Source of the DNA: Streptomyces sp. NBC_00299 | GTDB taxonomy: Bacteria > Actinomycetota > Actinomycetes > Streptomycetales > Streptomycetaceae | Length of the DNA: 64,000 nt | Direction of reading: 5' to 3' | Assembly: GCF_036173045.1 (NCBI RefSeq) | Contig: NZ_CP108040.1 | Location: forward strand, 62,001 to 126,000 | Program-made: the position numbers and the translations under genes | Part shown: positions 31,658 through 39,792 of the stretch, one piece after another | How the letters are laid out: each line of letters starts with the position of its first letter | Position numbering within the stretch: the stretch's first letter is position 1 | The notes under the pieces: model-generated | Database searches by the model: none | Seen by the model: the letters and a program-made list of their open reading frames with translations, nothing else | What the model was told of the DNA's origin: nothing

Positions 31658-31978
31658 TCAGGCGGACGCGGCCGCGGCGCGCTTACGGGCCTCGCGGCGC
31701 TTGAGGGAACGGCGCTCCTTCTCGGACAGCCCGCCCCACACGCCCGCGGCCTCGCCCCGCTCCAGCGCGCCCTCAAGGCAGCTCTCGATCAGAGGGCAGC
31801 GGCGGCAGACGGCCTTGGCCTCCTCAATCTGGAGCAGCGCCAGGCCGGTGTCACCGATCGGGAAGAACAGCTCGGGGTCCTCATCGACGCAGGCGGCGCG
31901 GGGCCGCCCGATCGCGTCGGTGGAGACCGGCACGTAGGCGTGGCTGCGCACGAGGGCGACGGACACTCGCATCTTCAT
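31658..31978 (-). CDS. WhiB-family iron-sulfur regulator
   Basis: 106 residues after a GGGAGG site. Four Cys residues (C30 in RAACVDEDPELFF; C58 and C61 in AVCRRCPLIESC; C67) bind the [4Fe-4S] cluster, followed by the GVWGG turn (GEAAGVWGGLSEKERRSLKR) and a basic tail that contacts DNA. Plasmid and phage WhiB proteins work with sigma factor HrdB-type domain 4 to control transcription. It probably regulates the transfer genes, an inference from position. Confidence 0.92.
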   Translation of the reverse strand: MKMRVSVALVRSHAYVPVSTDAIGRPRAACVDEDPELFFPIGDTGLALLQIEEAKAVCRRCPLIESCLEGALERGEAAGVWGGLSEKERRSLKRREARKRAAAASA

Positions 31979-32002
31979 TTGGGCCTCCCAAAAGATCCGT
32001 GT

Positions 32003-32042
32003 ACGAGCCAGCCCCAGGGCGGAATCCCCGGGGCCGGCTCGT
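32003..32042. terminator. Hairpin after the RsbW-like gene
   Basis: cgagcc...ggctcg outer stem with an inner ccccagggcggaatccccgggg pairing, located after the stop at 32062 on the minus strand and before the WhiB start. Confidence 0.5.
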
Positions 32043-32061
32043 GTATTGGCGGCGGACTGAC

Positions 32062-32628
32062 CTACTTGGCGTCGATATGGCAGCGGATCTGCTTGCCGAC
32101 CGGAGAGGACACGACGTCCCAGCCGGGCGCCAACATGTCCAACAGACCCAGGCCGCGCCCGGACTCCGCGTTGTCACTGTCCATCGCCACCGCACTGCGT
32201 CGCGGCAGCAGATCGGCGGCGGGGTCGTGCACGTTCACCTGGACACTGCGCCCGGTGACGTACACCTCTACGACCAAGGGCACGTGATCACCGCAGGCCC
32301 GCACGGCGTTGCCGAGCAGCTCCGAGACGAGCCACTCAGCGGTGTGGGCGGTCGCCTGGCCAGTCCCGTACGCCATCAGCACCGACACGGTCAGACCGCG
32401 CACCGTGCTGAAGGCGAACTCGGAGGCCGTGATGTGGGCGACGAAGCCACGGTCGCCGTGCTGGACGTACAGACCGGGGACGCAGACCGGAAGCACCGGC
32501 CGCTGCGAACGGCGCTGGTCCTCCATACGGGCCCGGCGCAGCATGTCGTCCATGTCCGGGCTGCTATCTCCCCGTGCACCAGGAGGCGCGGGAGATGTCA
32601 TGATGAGACTCAAGGGATTTCCTCTCAC
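32062..32628 (-). CDS. RsbW-like ATP-binding protein (HATPase_c)
   Basis: 188 residues. The Bergerat fold is visible: N box WLVSELLGNAVRACGDHVPL, then VEVYVTGRSVQVNVHDPAAD (G1-like) and GRGLGLLDMLAPGWDVVSSP (G2). Streptomyces has many such anti-sigma-type or orphan ATPases. Here the N box has Gly where Asn is usual (SELLGNAV against SELVTNAV), though the second Asn is present. The start may be at the internal Met of MTSPAPPGARGDSS. It lies between WhiB and a zinc protein, so regulation is a likely role. Confidence 0.8.
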   Translation of the reverse strand: MRGNPLSLIMTSPAPPGARGDSSPDMDDMLRRARMEDQRRSQRPVLPVCVPGLYVQHGDRGFVAHITASEFAFSTVRGLTVSVLMAYGTGQATAHTAEWLVSELLGNAVRACGDHVPLVVEVYVTGRSVQVNVHDPAADLLPRRSAVAMDSDNAESGRGLGLLDMLAPGWDVVSSPVGKQIRCHIDAK

Positions 32629-32698
32629 GGATTGACCTGCTGAACGGCCCTGGGGCGCAATCCCGGGGCCGCTCGTTTTGGCTGGTCGTACGAGCAGC

Positions 32699-32743
32699 CA
32701 CGGCCCCAGCCGACCCGAGGTGATCGGGTCGGCCGGGGCCGTG
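32699..32743. terminator. Very strong long-stem terminator
   Basis: cacggcccc-a-gccgacccga pairs with tcgggtcggc-c-ggggccgtg around a short loop: about 19 paired bases, just past the stop of the 32763 gene. Confidence 0.8.
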
Positions 32744-32762
32744 GTCGTTCGTGCGGGGCGGT

Positions 32763-33518
32763 TCAGCGCTCGAGGCGCTTGGGATGGAGCGTGGTCAGTG
32801 GAACCAGCGGGCTGCCCAGCGGAGCGTCACCAGCGGGCAGCTGCGCACGCCGGGTGTCGGTCTCGCGTACCGCAGTCTCCGTCGACGCCCACTTCATCTC
32901 CCTCAGCAGCCACGGCGCACGGCCGTCGCCCGGCTCCTCTACCTCCTGCTGCGCAACCACCCGGCCAGGCGCGTTGTAGAGCTTGTAAAGGTAGAGGCGG
33001 GCGAGCGGGTTGCCCTTGTCGCAGTGAGCATGACCAGACTCCTGGCAGACCTCGCACTGCTCGCAGTGCATCCGGAACAGCCGGAGCGCGCCGTTCGCGT
33101 CCAGGTCCGGCGCCGCGATGTGGGCGGTGGCCGGGGCTGGCGCGACCTTCGGCTTGCGCAGCACGTTGGTCGGTCGCCGGGACGACGCCTCCGTGATGGC
33201 GTCGGCCAGGAGCTCCCGCCACTCAGCGATCGTCAGGTCCAGCTTCACCTTGCGGTTGCTGCCGATGCACCGGCGCGGCTCGGCGGTGCCGGCGCGGCCG
33301 GCGTGGTGGGGGACCAGCTTCGGGTTGCGGCCATCGTGCCCGGTGATGGGGCACCAGGTCCTGCAGTTGGGGCAGACCAGGCTCTCGGTGCCGGGGAGCA
33401 GGTCGATGTCGATGGGGAGCAGCTTCGAGACGATGATGGCGGGGAGGCTGCTGACCTGTTTCGTGCGGGTCCGGGTCAGACGCTTGCGGGCCGTGGGCAT
33501 CGCAGACGTGATGGTCAC
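32763..33518 (-). CDS. Zinc-binding hypothetical protein
   Basis: 251 residues from a GTG at 33518 after AAGGAG. The basic head (PTARKRLTRTRTKQVSSLPA) leads to LVCPNCRTWCPITGHDGRNP, a zinc knuckle with a downstream HHAGRAGTAEPRRC. A second cluster follows: MHCEQCEVCQESGHAHCDKG, a cysteine-rich site. The end is variable. It looks like an accessory nucleic-acid-binding protein. Its start overlaps the stop of the small upstream gene (GTGA). Confidence 0.7.
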   Translation of the reverse strand: MTITSAMPTARKRLTRTRTKQVSSLPAIIVSKLLPIDIDLLPGTESLVCPNCRTWCPITGHDGRNPKLVPHHAGRAGTAEPRRCIGSNRKVKLDLTIAEWRELLADAITEASSRRPTNVLRKPKVAPAPATAHIAAPDLDANGALRLFRMHCEQCEVCQESGHAHCDKGNPLARLYLYKLYNAPGRVVAQQEVEEPGDGRAPWLLREMKWASTETAVRETDTRRAQLPAGDAPLGSPLVPLTTLHPKRLER

Positions 33519-33676
33519 GCGGGATCTCCTTGCGTACGGCGGGGGAGGGGCTGCGTGGCGGTGCTCTCTCCGCCCGCCAGGCGCACGGGAGACCCGGCGT
33601 CCTGGAGGACGGACAGCGCATAGCGCTGCAACGTGCATGCAGGTGAGTCGAGAACCCGGGGGATTTGGTGGTGCAT
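33515..33676 (-). CDS. Small protein, Streptomyces type
   Basis: 53 residues from the ATG at 33676: MHHQIPRVLDSPACTLQRYA, then LSVLQDAGSPVRLAGGESTA. The ACTLQRYALSVLQDAG segment resembles short, repeated Streptomyces accessory proteins I have seen next to regulator genes. The stop overlaps the next gene by GTGA. No function is known. Confidence 0.55.
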   Translation of the reverse strand: MHHQIPRVLDSPACTLQRYALSVLQDAGSPVRLAGGESTATQPLPRRTQGDPA

Positions 33677-33784
33677 CAACCCCGGCCGCCCCGACGGGCG
33701 GACGACTTCTGCGATCTTGCAGTAGGGGACCGAGGTTCCGGCTCCCTCATCCGGCGCCGCCCGCAGGCGGTTCCGGGTGGGGGA

Positions 33785-33804
33785 GCCGGGTCCGAAGACC
33801 CGGC
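33785..33804. terminator. Perfect 8-bp stem with CGAA loop
   Basis: GCCGGGTC, loop CGAA, GACCCGGC, just downstream of the stop of the minus-strand gene at 33810. Confidence 0.6.
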
Positions 33805-33809
33805 GTGTG

Positions 33810-34190
33810 TCAGGAAGCCAGCGGTAAAGCGACGATGCAGTCGAAAGCCGGCGCCTCAGAACCAGCGGTGGCGAGGCCGTGGGGCTCGCCGTCCGATGTA
33901 ACAACCGTGACGACGCGGCCGACCGAGGCCGCCGGGGAGGTCTGCTCGCGAACCACGCGACGGACCGCGTCGGCGAGCCAGAGTGGAATATCCCTCTCCA
34001 TCCCAGCCTCGGTGGTGATCTCCAGCGAGCCCAACGCCTCCGCCCACGCCATGAGGGCCAGCTGAGGACCGCGCTGGTAGTCCACCGGGGACAGCAGCTC
34101 GTTCACGAACGCCAGCAGCGGCCGCTCGAACCTCGCGTACGTAGTCAGTGGCGCGGCCGCGATGCTGGGAGAGATCGGAGAGACGTACAT
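33810..34190 (-). CDS. Hypothetical protein divergent from the GntR pair
   Basis: 126 residues from the ATG at 34190 after GAGGAG (MYVSPISPSIAAAPLTTYAR). It is mixed alpha/beta: LLAFVNELLSPVDYQRGPQL, WLADAVRRVVREQTSPAASV, then a beta end. The longer frame to 35855 covers the GntR genes in antisense and is rejected. It shares the intergenic CTTAAG region with the UTRA gene and may be under its control. Confidence 0.7.
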   Translation of the reverse strand: MYVSPISPSIAAAPLTTYARFERPLLAFVNELLSPVDYQRGPQLALMAWAEALGSLEITTEAGMERDIPLWLADAVRRVVREQTSPAASVGRVVTVVTSDGEPHGLATAGSEAPAFDCIVALPLAS

Positions 34191-34294
34191 ACGGGTGGTG
34201 CTCCTCTCGGAGGTGGGCGAGGCGAGGCTGTGCGTTCGCGCAGGCCAAGTCGGCACTTCCCTGGCGGCGCGTTCCTTCGAGGGCCGCTCACGCA

Positions 34295-34370
34295 ACCATA
34301 AGGGCATACGCCTTAAGGCCACAAGCCCTAAGGTTATCCATGCTGGGCGAAGTAGTACGGCACTAAGGTT
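34295..34370. promoter_or_regulatory. Operator region with CTTAAGG-type sites
   Basis: CCTTAAGG at 34311-34318, CCTAAGG at 34328-34334 and CTAAGG at 34363-34368 lie between the divergent genes at 34190 and 34404. The same core forms a perfect inverted repeat at 35768-35796, on the other side of the regulator pair. I infer binding sites of the GntR protein. Confidence 0.6.
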
Positions 34371-34403
34371 GCGGCAGGTCAGGAAGGACCGAGGGGATAC
34401 AAC

Positions 34404-34949
34404 ATGGGCAGCAAGGACGCCTGGATTGGTGATGCTCAGCCGTACCTCACAGCACGTCAGGCGGGGGAGCCTGACGCGTGGAGCGCGGAAGCAGCAGCAC
34501 GGGGTCGACGGGGCAGCCAGCGACTGCTCGCGGTCGAAGAGGTCGACCCCCCAGGCCCGGTGCGAGACTTCCTCGGCGTTGGACCCGACGAGAAGGTCGT
34601 GGTACGTCAGCGGTTGATTCTGCTGGATGACAAGCCGGTCGAGTTGGCTTACTCCTACTACCCGGCCCGTGTCGCACATGGCACCCGCCTTGCCGGGCGC
34701 GGCAGGATTCCAGGGGGCGCAGTCACGCTGCTGACCGAACTCGGCTTCACCCCTGAAGACGAACCGCTCGAAGACGTTTCCGCAGCCACAGCCAGCTCCG
34801 GACAATGCGCAGCGTTGAACCTGCCACCAGGTACGCCCGTGCTGATTCTGACCCGATTCACGGCATCTACCAGCGGAGAGCCGATCGAAGTCAGCGTCAT
34901 GACCATGACCCGACACATCCAGTACCGACAGAGGAAGCAGGCCAGCTGA
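34404..34949 (+). CDS. UTRA-domain protein without DNA-binding domain
   Basis: 181 residues (MGSKDAWIGDAQPYLTARQA). It has the UTRA fold of GntR/HutC regulators: SQRLLAVEEVDPPGPVRDFL, VVVRQRLILLDDKPVELAYS, TLLTELGFTPEDEPLEDVSA, EVSVMTMTRHIQYRQRK. There is no N-terminal winged helix, so it cannot bind DNA alone by this domain. It is followed without a gap by the full GntR gene (TGA then ATG). It may heterodimerise with that protein and tune its response to a ligand. Confidence 0.8.
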   Translation: MGSKDAWIGDAQPYLTARQAGEPDAWSAEAAARGRRGSQRLLAVEEVDPPGPVRDFLGVGPDEKVVVRQRLILLDDKPVELAYSYYPARVAHGTRLAGRGRIPGGAVTLLTELGFTPEDEPLEDVSAATASSGQCAALNLPPGTPVLILTRFTASTSGEPIEVSVMTMTRHIQYRQRKQAS

Positions 34950-35714
34950 ATGGCTAGATCGTTCGAGGACAAGCGGTCGGCCCACCAGAAGATCGCTGCC
35001 ACATTGCGCAGGCAGATCACCCGGGGCGACCTGGCGCCCGGAGCAAAGCTTGCTTCGACACCAGCTCTGATGGAGCAGTACGGCGTCGCGGGTACCACCG
35101 TGCAGAAGGCCCTGCTCATGTTGAAGGACGAGGACCTGCTGGTCGGCCATCCGGGAAAGGGCGTGTTCGTCAAAGGCGGCACCCAGCAGGCCGTCTCGCC
35201 AGCCGTCTACATGCCGCCAGCAGGAGCCGGCGAGCCCTACCGTTGGATCACGGAGGCAACGAAGCAGTCGCAGCGTGGCTCGACGAAGCTCCTTGATGTA
35301 GGAGCCGTCGCGCCACCCCACGAGGTGGCGATGACCCTCGGCCTTGGCGAGGGAGAGCGCGCGCTCCTGCGCAAGCAGATCCTCCTGCTCGACGATGAAC
35401 CTACGGAACTCACCTGCTCGTACTACCCCCTCGATCTTGCTGAGGGAACCGCGATGATGGACCGCAGGAAGATCAGAGGTGGCACGCCAACTCTCTTGAA
35501 TGAGCTGGGCTATCCACCCCGCGCCTTCGTGGACGAGGTCTCCTCGGAGATCCCAACGGAGGAAGAGGTTGTAGCCCTTGAGCTCCCAAAGGACATGCCC
35601 GTGATGCTCACCTTCCGGGTCGTGTACTCCGACGGTGATCGACCGATCGAGGTGTCTCTCCTGACGAAGGCAGCACACAAGTACCGCATGAGATACCGGC
35701 TCCTCGTCACATGA
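34950..35714 (+). CDS. GntR/HutC regulator (KorSA/TraR type)
   Basis: 254 residues. Winged helix at residues about 8-75: HQKIAATLRRQITRGDLAPG, LMEQYGVAGTTVQKALLMLK, then PGKGVFVKGG. A UTRA domain follows (KLLDVGAVAPPHEVAMTLGL, RALLRKQILLLDDEPTELTC, YYPLDLAEGTAMM). In Streptomyces plasmids proteins of this kind (KorSA, TraR) repress transfer genes. Its UTRA half is similar to the preceding gene, suggesting duplication. Probable operators are the CTTAAG sites at both ends of the pair. Confidence 0.88.
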   Translation: MARSFEDKRSAHQKIAATLRRQITRGDLAPGAKLASTPALMEQYGVAGTTVQKALLMLKDEDLLVGHPGKGVFVKGGTQQAVSPAVYMPPAGAGEPYRWITEATKQSQRGSTKLLDVGAVAPPHEVAMTLGLGEGERALLRKQILLLDDEPTELTCSYYPLDLAEGTAMMDRRKIRGGTPTLLNELGYPPRAFVDEVSSEIPTEEEVVALELPKDMPVMLTFRVVYSDGDRPIEVSLLTKAAHKYRMRYRLLVT

Positions 35715-35767
35715 CGACATCCGCGCGAGCACCCCGGCTTCACTGATGTGGCCAGCCTCCCACCCCA

Positions 35768-35796
35768 CCCCCTTAAGTGAATAAGCCTTAAGGGGG
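35768..35796. promoter_or_regulatory. Perfect inverted repeat CCCCCTTAAG / CTTAAGGGGG
   Basis: Ten-base arms at 35768-35777 and 35787-35796 with a 9-base AT-rich spacer, 54 bp after the GntR stop. It shares the CTTAAG core with sites at 34311-34368. It may be an operator for the next operon or a terminator; the shared core favours an operator. Confidence 0.6.
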
Positions 35797-36011
35797 TACG
35801 CTGCCACCAGGCTCTGCGGCAACGTCTCGACATCGCGTCCACTGATCACGTGCACCCCTCGGACCTGTTTGTCTTGTGGGGCCCATCACACTCGCTGGGG
35901 AGGCTGAGCAACATCACGGATCGCTCGTCACTTCTGTGAACGAGTTCTTCAACGCGTTTTCAACGACTAACTACACATGGATTTTCGGAGCCCATACCTA
36001 GGCTCCGGGGT

Positions 36012-37046
36012 ATGAGGCTTACGGAGGATCAAGGGGTGGGACGGAAGCGCGCCGGGTGGCGTCCGGATAAGTTGCGTGAGCATCGCGAGGCGCACGGGCT
36101 GACCCTGGAGGATGCCGGTGAGCGGCTCCGACTCCTCGCTGAGGAGTCAGGGCTGGAAGTTCCGGCGGCGAACCCTCAGACGCTGAGCATGCACGAGACG
36201 GGAGAGAGCTATCCCGGTCCTCCGTACAGGCGGGTCTACTGCCTGCTGTACCGAGCCACGGAGCCGTCGTTGGGTTTCCGGCCGGCGCTTCCGGGCGAGG
36301 AAACAGCGCAGTTTGAGGTCACACCGTTGCCAGAGCAGCGCAACGGCTCCCACGTCATCGCGGTAGAGCGGGCGTTGACGCGGATCGCAGACGGTGGTGG
36401 ATTCGACAGCTACGGGTGGCAGCAGCGAGTGATGGAGGCCTGGAAGCGTCGCCGCACCGGTGGCGATCCACACAAGCCGTGCGTGGTGCTGGTCGGCGGG
36501 TTCGCTGGTTCGGGGAAGACGGAGTTCGCTCGATTCCTGACGCAGCTAACGGGCTGGCCGCTAGTCGATAAGGATCCTCTGACCAGGCCGCTGGTGGAGC
36601 CGCTACTCACAGCATTGGGTGCACAGCCGCATGACCGGCACACTCAGATCTATCGGGAGAAGGTACGGCCGGCCGAGTACGCGGCGCTGATGCAGGTCGT
36701 CTACGCGAACGTGGCGTGCGGCATCAGCTCAGTCGTAACAGCTCCGTTCATCGCGGAGCTCACCGACGAGGAGTGGATGCAACGGCTGATCAACAGGTGC
36801 GCCGCTCAGGGCGTGGACGTCGCGCCGATCTGGGTGCGTTGCGATGTGGAGTCGATGCACGAGTACATCTCGGCCCGTGGCGCTGCGCGTGACACCTGGA
36901 AGCTGGAGCGATGGAACGAGTATCTGAAGACGATTGATCTCGATCTGCGGCCGGCCGTGCCACACCTGGTGGTTGACAACCGCCTGGGTTCGGCGATCTC
37001 GCTCGCCGATCAAGCTCGCCAGGCAATTGGAGCTGTGTCCCGTTGA
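36012..37046 (+). CDS. XRE helix-turn-helix fused to a P-loop kinase-like domain
   Basis: 344 residues. Helix-turn-helix at residues about 15-70 (KLREHREAHGLTLEDAGERL). A linker (VIAVERALTRIADGGGFDSY) leads to a P-loop domain with Walker A CVVLVGGFAGSGKTEFARFL, then TGWPLVDKDPLTRPLV and IWVRCDVESMHEYISARGAA, the lid of AAA_33/zeta-like small-molecule kinases. A regulator whose own second domain can phosphorylate something is uncommon. It is first in an operon with a GIY-YIG protein and another kinase. Confidence 0.8.
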   Translation: MRLTEDQGVGRKRAGWRPDKLREHREAHGLTLEDAGERLRLLAEESGLEVPAANPQTLSMHETGESYPGPPYRRVYCLLYRATEPSLGFRPALPGEETAQFEVTPLPEQRNGSHVIAVERALTRIADGGGFDSYGWQQRVMEAWKRRRTGGDPHKPCVVLVGGFAGSGKTEFARFLTQLTGWPLVDKDPLTRPLVEPLLTALGAQPHDRHTQIYREKVRPAEYAALMQVVYANVACGISSVVTAPFIAELTDEEWMQRLINRCAAQGVDVAPIWVRCDVESMHEYISARGAARDTWKLERWNEYLKTIDLDLRPAVPHLVVDNRLGSAISLADQARQAIGAVSR

Positions 37047-37061
37047 TCCTCTGGAGCGGAA

Positions 37062-37727
37062 ATGACGACCTTCCTCTATGCCATCAGCTCCTCGGACCAG
37101 CCTGCGCCCGTAAAGATCGGGAAGACCGGAAACGTCGAAAAACGGCTGCGCCAGTTACAAACTGCGTCGCCGTTTCCCTTACGTGTGTGGTGGAGCCGGG
37201 AAACAGCTGACCCGGACCTTGAGGCCAAGCTGCATCGCCACTTCGCCGACAAGCGCATGTCAGGTGAGTGGTTTCAATTCGACGAAGCCAACTGGCTTCA
37301 TCAGGTCGACGAGGCTGCCGACAATCTTGAGGAGCGGCAGGCCATCCCTCAGCAGACTGGGCAGCCTGAACACGGGAGAGTTCAGCCATACGCTTCTCCG
37401 TTCCCATTCGTGACACACGCCCACCGGCCCCCTAGCGAGGTTCCCGAGCACTCATGGGAGGGCGCGGCGACAGATGGCCGGTGCAGCTGTGGGCACCCCA
37501 TGGCCCTACATGCTGGTTCTTGGCCCTACGTCTGCTGTTCCACGAACACCGGATGGGGTTGTCACGACAACTGTGAGTGCAGAGCCTTCCGTAGCGATGT
37601 CAGCTGGTCGATGGGAGCTTGGCTTGCACTCGCGTCTGAGTGCCCCCGATGCCAGGCGGCTCTGCAGAAGGATCCGAATGCTGAGTTGTGGTCGACTAAG
37701 GACGAAAGAAAGCTGAGCACGTCATGA
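37062..37727 (+). CDS. GIY-YIG (Mug113/T5orf172) nuclease-like protein with zinc tail
   Basis: 221 residues. The N-terminal domain (FLYAISSSDQPAPVKIGKTG, NVEKRLRQLQTASPFPLRVW, LEAKLHRHFADKRMSGEWFQ) matches the GIY-YIG-related Mug113 family: Tyr, the KIGKT strand, Arg and the HxxF segment are present. The C-terminal part has many Cys and His residues (CSCGHPMALHAGSWPYVCCS, CHDNCECRAF, ECPRCQAAL), likely zinc-binding. Together they suggest a nuclease with a DNA-recognition tail. Its stop overlaps the next start (ATGA). Confidence 0.8.
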   Translation: MTTFLYAISSSDQPAPVKIGKTGNVEKRLRQLQTASPFPLRVWWSRETADPDLEAKLHRHFADKRMSGEWFQFDEANWLHQVDEAADNLEERQAIPQQTGQPEHGRVQPYASPFPFVTHAHRPPSEVPEHSWEGAATDGRCSCGHPMALHAGSWPYVCCSTNTGWGCHDNCECRAFRSDVSWSMGAWLALASECPRCQAALQKDPNAELWSTKDERKLSTS

Positions 37728-38287
37728 GCCAGGGCCTGATCCTCTATGGGCCGCCAGCCTCGGGCAAGGACACGATCACGGCGGCACTCGCCGAACTGAG
37801 CGGGCGATATAGGCAGTTCGCGCGGCTCAAGGTGGGCTCGGGAAAGTCCACTGGCTACCGGATGGGCACTGCCGAGCAGCTGCTTGAGCTGGAGTCCGCG
37901 GGCGACGTCATCTACGCAAACCGGCGGTACGGCAACTCGTACGCTATCGACCGCCCCGGGCTCGACGCGGCCTTCGCGGCCGGAGTTCCGGTCGTGCACC
38001 TCGGGCAAGTCGACGGTGTCCGCGCCCTGGTTGACGGTTATCCGGCCGACTGGGCGTTGGTGCTGCTGTGGTGCTCGCGGGAAGTGACCGCGCGGCGGTC
38101 CGTGGGCCGGGGCGACAACGACACTGCCGCCCGTCTGGTGGCGTGGAAGGCAACCCGCGAGGACCTGGAGGCGCACCCAGAGATGGTCTGGGATCTCACG
38201 GTGGACACCTCGGCGACGTCGCCGGAGGAGTCGGCGCGGCTCATCGACGAGCTGCTGGTGCAGCGGGCGGAGGCGTCGACGGGATGA
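37724..38287 (+). CDS. Guanylate-kinase-like P-loop protein
   Basis: 187 residues. Walker A LILYGPPASGKDTITAALAE, then YRQFARLKVGSGKSTGYRMG, GDVIYANRRYGNSYAIDRPG and VLLWCSREVTARRSVGRGDN resemble guanylate-kinase/ribose-kinase-like proteins, with an Arg-rich lid. Substrate unknown. It is translationally coupled to the GIY-YIG gene and ends facing the dehydrogenase gene. Confidence 0.8.
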   Translation: MSQGLILYGPPASGKDTITAALAELSGRYRQFARLKVGSGKSTGYRMGTAEQLLELESAGDVIYANRRYGNSYAIDRPGLDAAFAAGVPVVHLGQVDGVRALVDGYPADWALVLLWCSREVTARRSVGRGDNDTAARLVAWKATREDLEAHPEMVWDLTVDTSATSPEESARLIDELLVQRAEASTG

Positions 38288-38294
38288 GCGTGGG

Positions 38295-39134
38295 TTACGG
38301 CTGGGCGAGTCGCTCCAGGGCGTCGGTGAGTGTGAGCTCGCGGTCGTCCTTGACGTCGTGCCACCGGGCCAGCGTGGTCGCGGCCGCGCGCAGCATCTCC
38401 GGCGGGAGGCCGGCGGCCGCGAGCGCGTCGGCGGCCTCTTCCAGCTCCGGGCCCCAGCGCCAGGCGCGGGCCGCCGTCTTGGCCACGTACTGCGGCTCGG
38501 ACAGGTATGAGTCGGTGCGCCGGGAGGCGACCTCGATGAGCTCCTGGTCAACGCCGTGCTCGCGCGCCATACCGACCGCGAGCGCCACCAGGACCCGCGA
38601 CGTCTTCTGGAAGCTGGCGTACGCCAGCTTCAAGGCGGAAGCCTTCCCGATCTCCGTGCCGAGCGCTCTCGTTTGCACTGCGGTGTCCGCGAACAGCGCC
38701 TCGATCCGCTCGGTCGCGGCGACCGGGCCGGACAGGTACAGCACCGGGCTCTTGCCGTGTATGGGCGGGGAGCCGACGACGCCGCCGTCCACGATGGTCG
38801 CGGCGGGTTCGAGCAGTCCGGCGATCCGCGTCGTCCGCTCGGGGTTGATGGCGTTCGCCTCCAGGTACACGCCGTCGAAGCGGTGCGCGGCGACATCGTG
38901 GGCCAGGTCCTCGGCAGCGGCCGGCGGGCAGAGACTGATGACGATGTCGCTGTGTTCTAGCAGCTCGGTCAGCGTGGCTACCGGCGTCAGGCCGAACTGT
39001 TCGGCGCGCGCCGTGGACGCTGCGCTGCGCCCTGCTGAGCACCACACGACCGCGGCTGCGTTGGCCCTTGCGCAGGCAGCGATGGCGGCGCCCATGCTGC
39101 CGGGGTGGAGGATGCCGACGACTGGCTGGTCCAC
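38295..39134 (-). CDS. NAD(P)-dependent dehydrogenase, 6PGDH-like with DUF1932 domain
   Basis: 279 residues. Rossmann start VVGILHPGSMGAAIAACARA, with HPGSMG in place of GxGxMG, then DIVISLCPPAAAEDLAHDVA and VDGGVVGSPPIHGKSPVLYL. The C-terminal DUF1932 domain includes KASALKLAYASFQKTSRVLV, a helix carrying the conserved Lys. Enzymes of this group act on beta-hydroxyacids or imines. Its start lies 4 bp from the HAD gene stop, so the two are one operon, convergent with the kinase operon. Confidence 0.85.
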   Translation of the reverse strand: MDQPVVGILHPGSMGAAIAACARANAAAVVWCSAGRSAASTARAEQFGLTPVATLTELLEHSDIVISLCPPAAAEDLAHDVAAHRFDGVYLEANAINPERTTRIAGLLEPAATIVDGGVVGSPPIHGKSPVLYLSGPVAATERIEALFADTAVQTRALGTEIGKASALKLAYASFQKTSRVLVALAVGMAREHGVDQELIEVASRRTDSYLSEPQYVAKTAARAWRWGPELEEAADALAAAGLPPEMLRAAATTLARWHDVKDDRELTLTDALERLAQP

Positions 39135-39138
39135 GGTG

Positions 39139-39792
39139 CTATTCCGGGTTCTCGTTGAGCAGGATGTTGATGGCGTCGGTGACGTCGTCGACGGTGTGGT
39201 GGGCGGCGGGAAGTCCGTCGGGCCAGGGGAGGCCTCTCAGCCAGATGGTGCGGAGTCCGGCCTGGTGGCCGCCGCCGATGTCCGCGGAGGGGTTGTCCCC
39301 GATCATCCAGCCGCCTATGGAGAGGTCCAGGCCGCATTGCGCGGCGGCGGCTTCGAAGAGGCGTCGGTTGGGTTTGCGTACGTCGAGGTCCCCGGAGACC
39401 GCGACGCCGTCGACCAGCTCGACAATGCCGGTGGCGGTAATTTTGGCGCGCTGGGTGTCGGCGGATCCGTTGGTGGCGATGCCGATCGTCCATGCTGCGG
39501 CGCGGAGTTCAGCCAGTCCCTCGAGGACTTCGGGACGGCAGGTGACGGCGGCCGCGATCAGGTCGACGTACTCCTGCCACAGTTCCGTGGCGGGTTCGTC
39601 CAGGTGGAAGACGGTGCGCAGTTGGGCGAAGTCGCTCGGGTTCGCGCGGTCCGCCAGTTGGGCGAGGAGCCATTGTTCGACGGAGGGGTCGAAGCCGTGT
39701 GCTCGGCACAGGCCGGCCACGGCCTCGCTGTAGGCCGCCTGCCGGTCGACCAGAGTGCCATCCAGATCGAAGAGGGCCAGTCGCTGTTGCAC
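39139..39792 (-). CDS. HAD-family phosphatase
   Basis: 217 residues. Motif I LALFDLDGTLVDRQAAY with the two catalytic Asp residues, motif II WTIGIATNGSADTQRAKITA, Lys in VRKPNRRLFEAAAAQCGL and motif IV WMIGDNPSADIGGGHQAGLR are all intact. A helical cap lies between motifs I and II, type IA. The substrate is probably a small phosphorylated metabolite. It lies directly before the dehydrogenase gene and may act in the same pathway. Confidence 0.9.
   Translation of the reverse strand: MQQRLALFDLDGTLVDRQAAYSEAVAGLCRAHGFDPSVEQWLLAQLADRANPSDFAQLRTVFHLDEPATELWQEYVDLIAAAVTCRPEVLEGLAELRAAAWTIGIATNGSADTQRAKITATGIVELVDGVAVSGDLDVRKPNRRLFEAAAAQCGLDLSIGGWMIGDNPSADIGGGHQAGLRTIWLRGLPWPDGLPAAHHTVDDVTDAINILLNENPE

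Noticed and set aside
33810..35855. 681-codon minus-strand frame
   Set aside because: Only its last 126 codons are a believable gene; the rest covers the UTRA and GntR genes in antisense.
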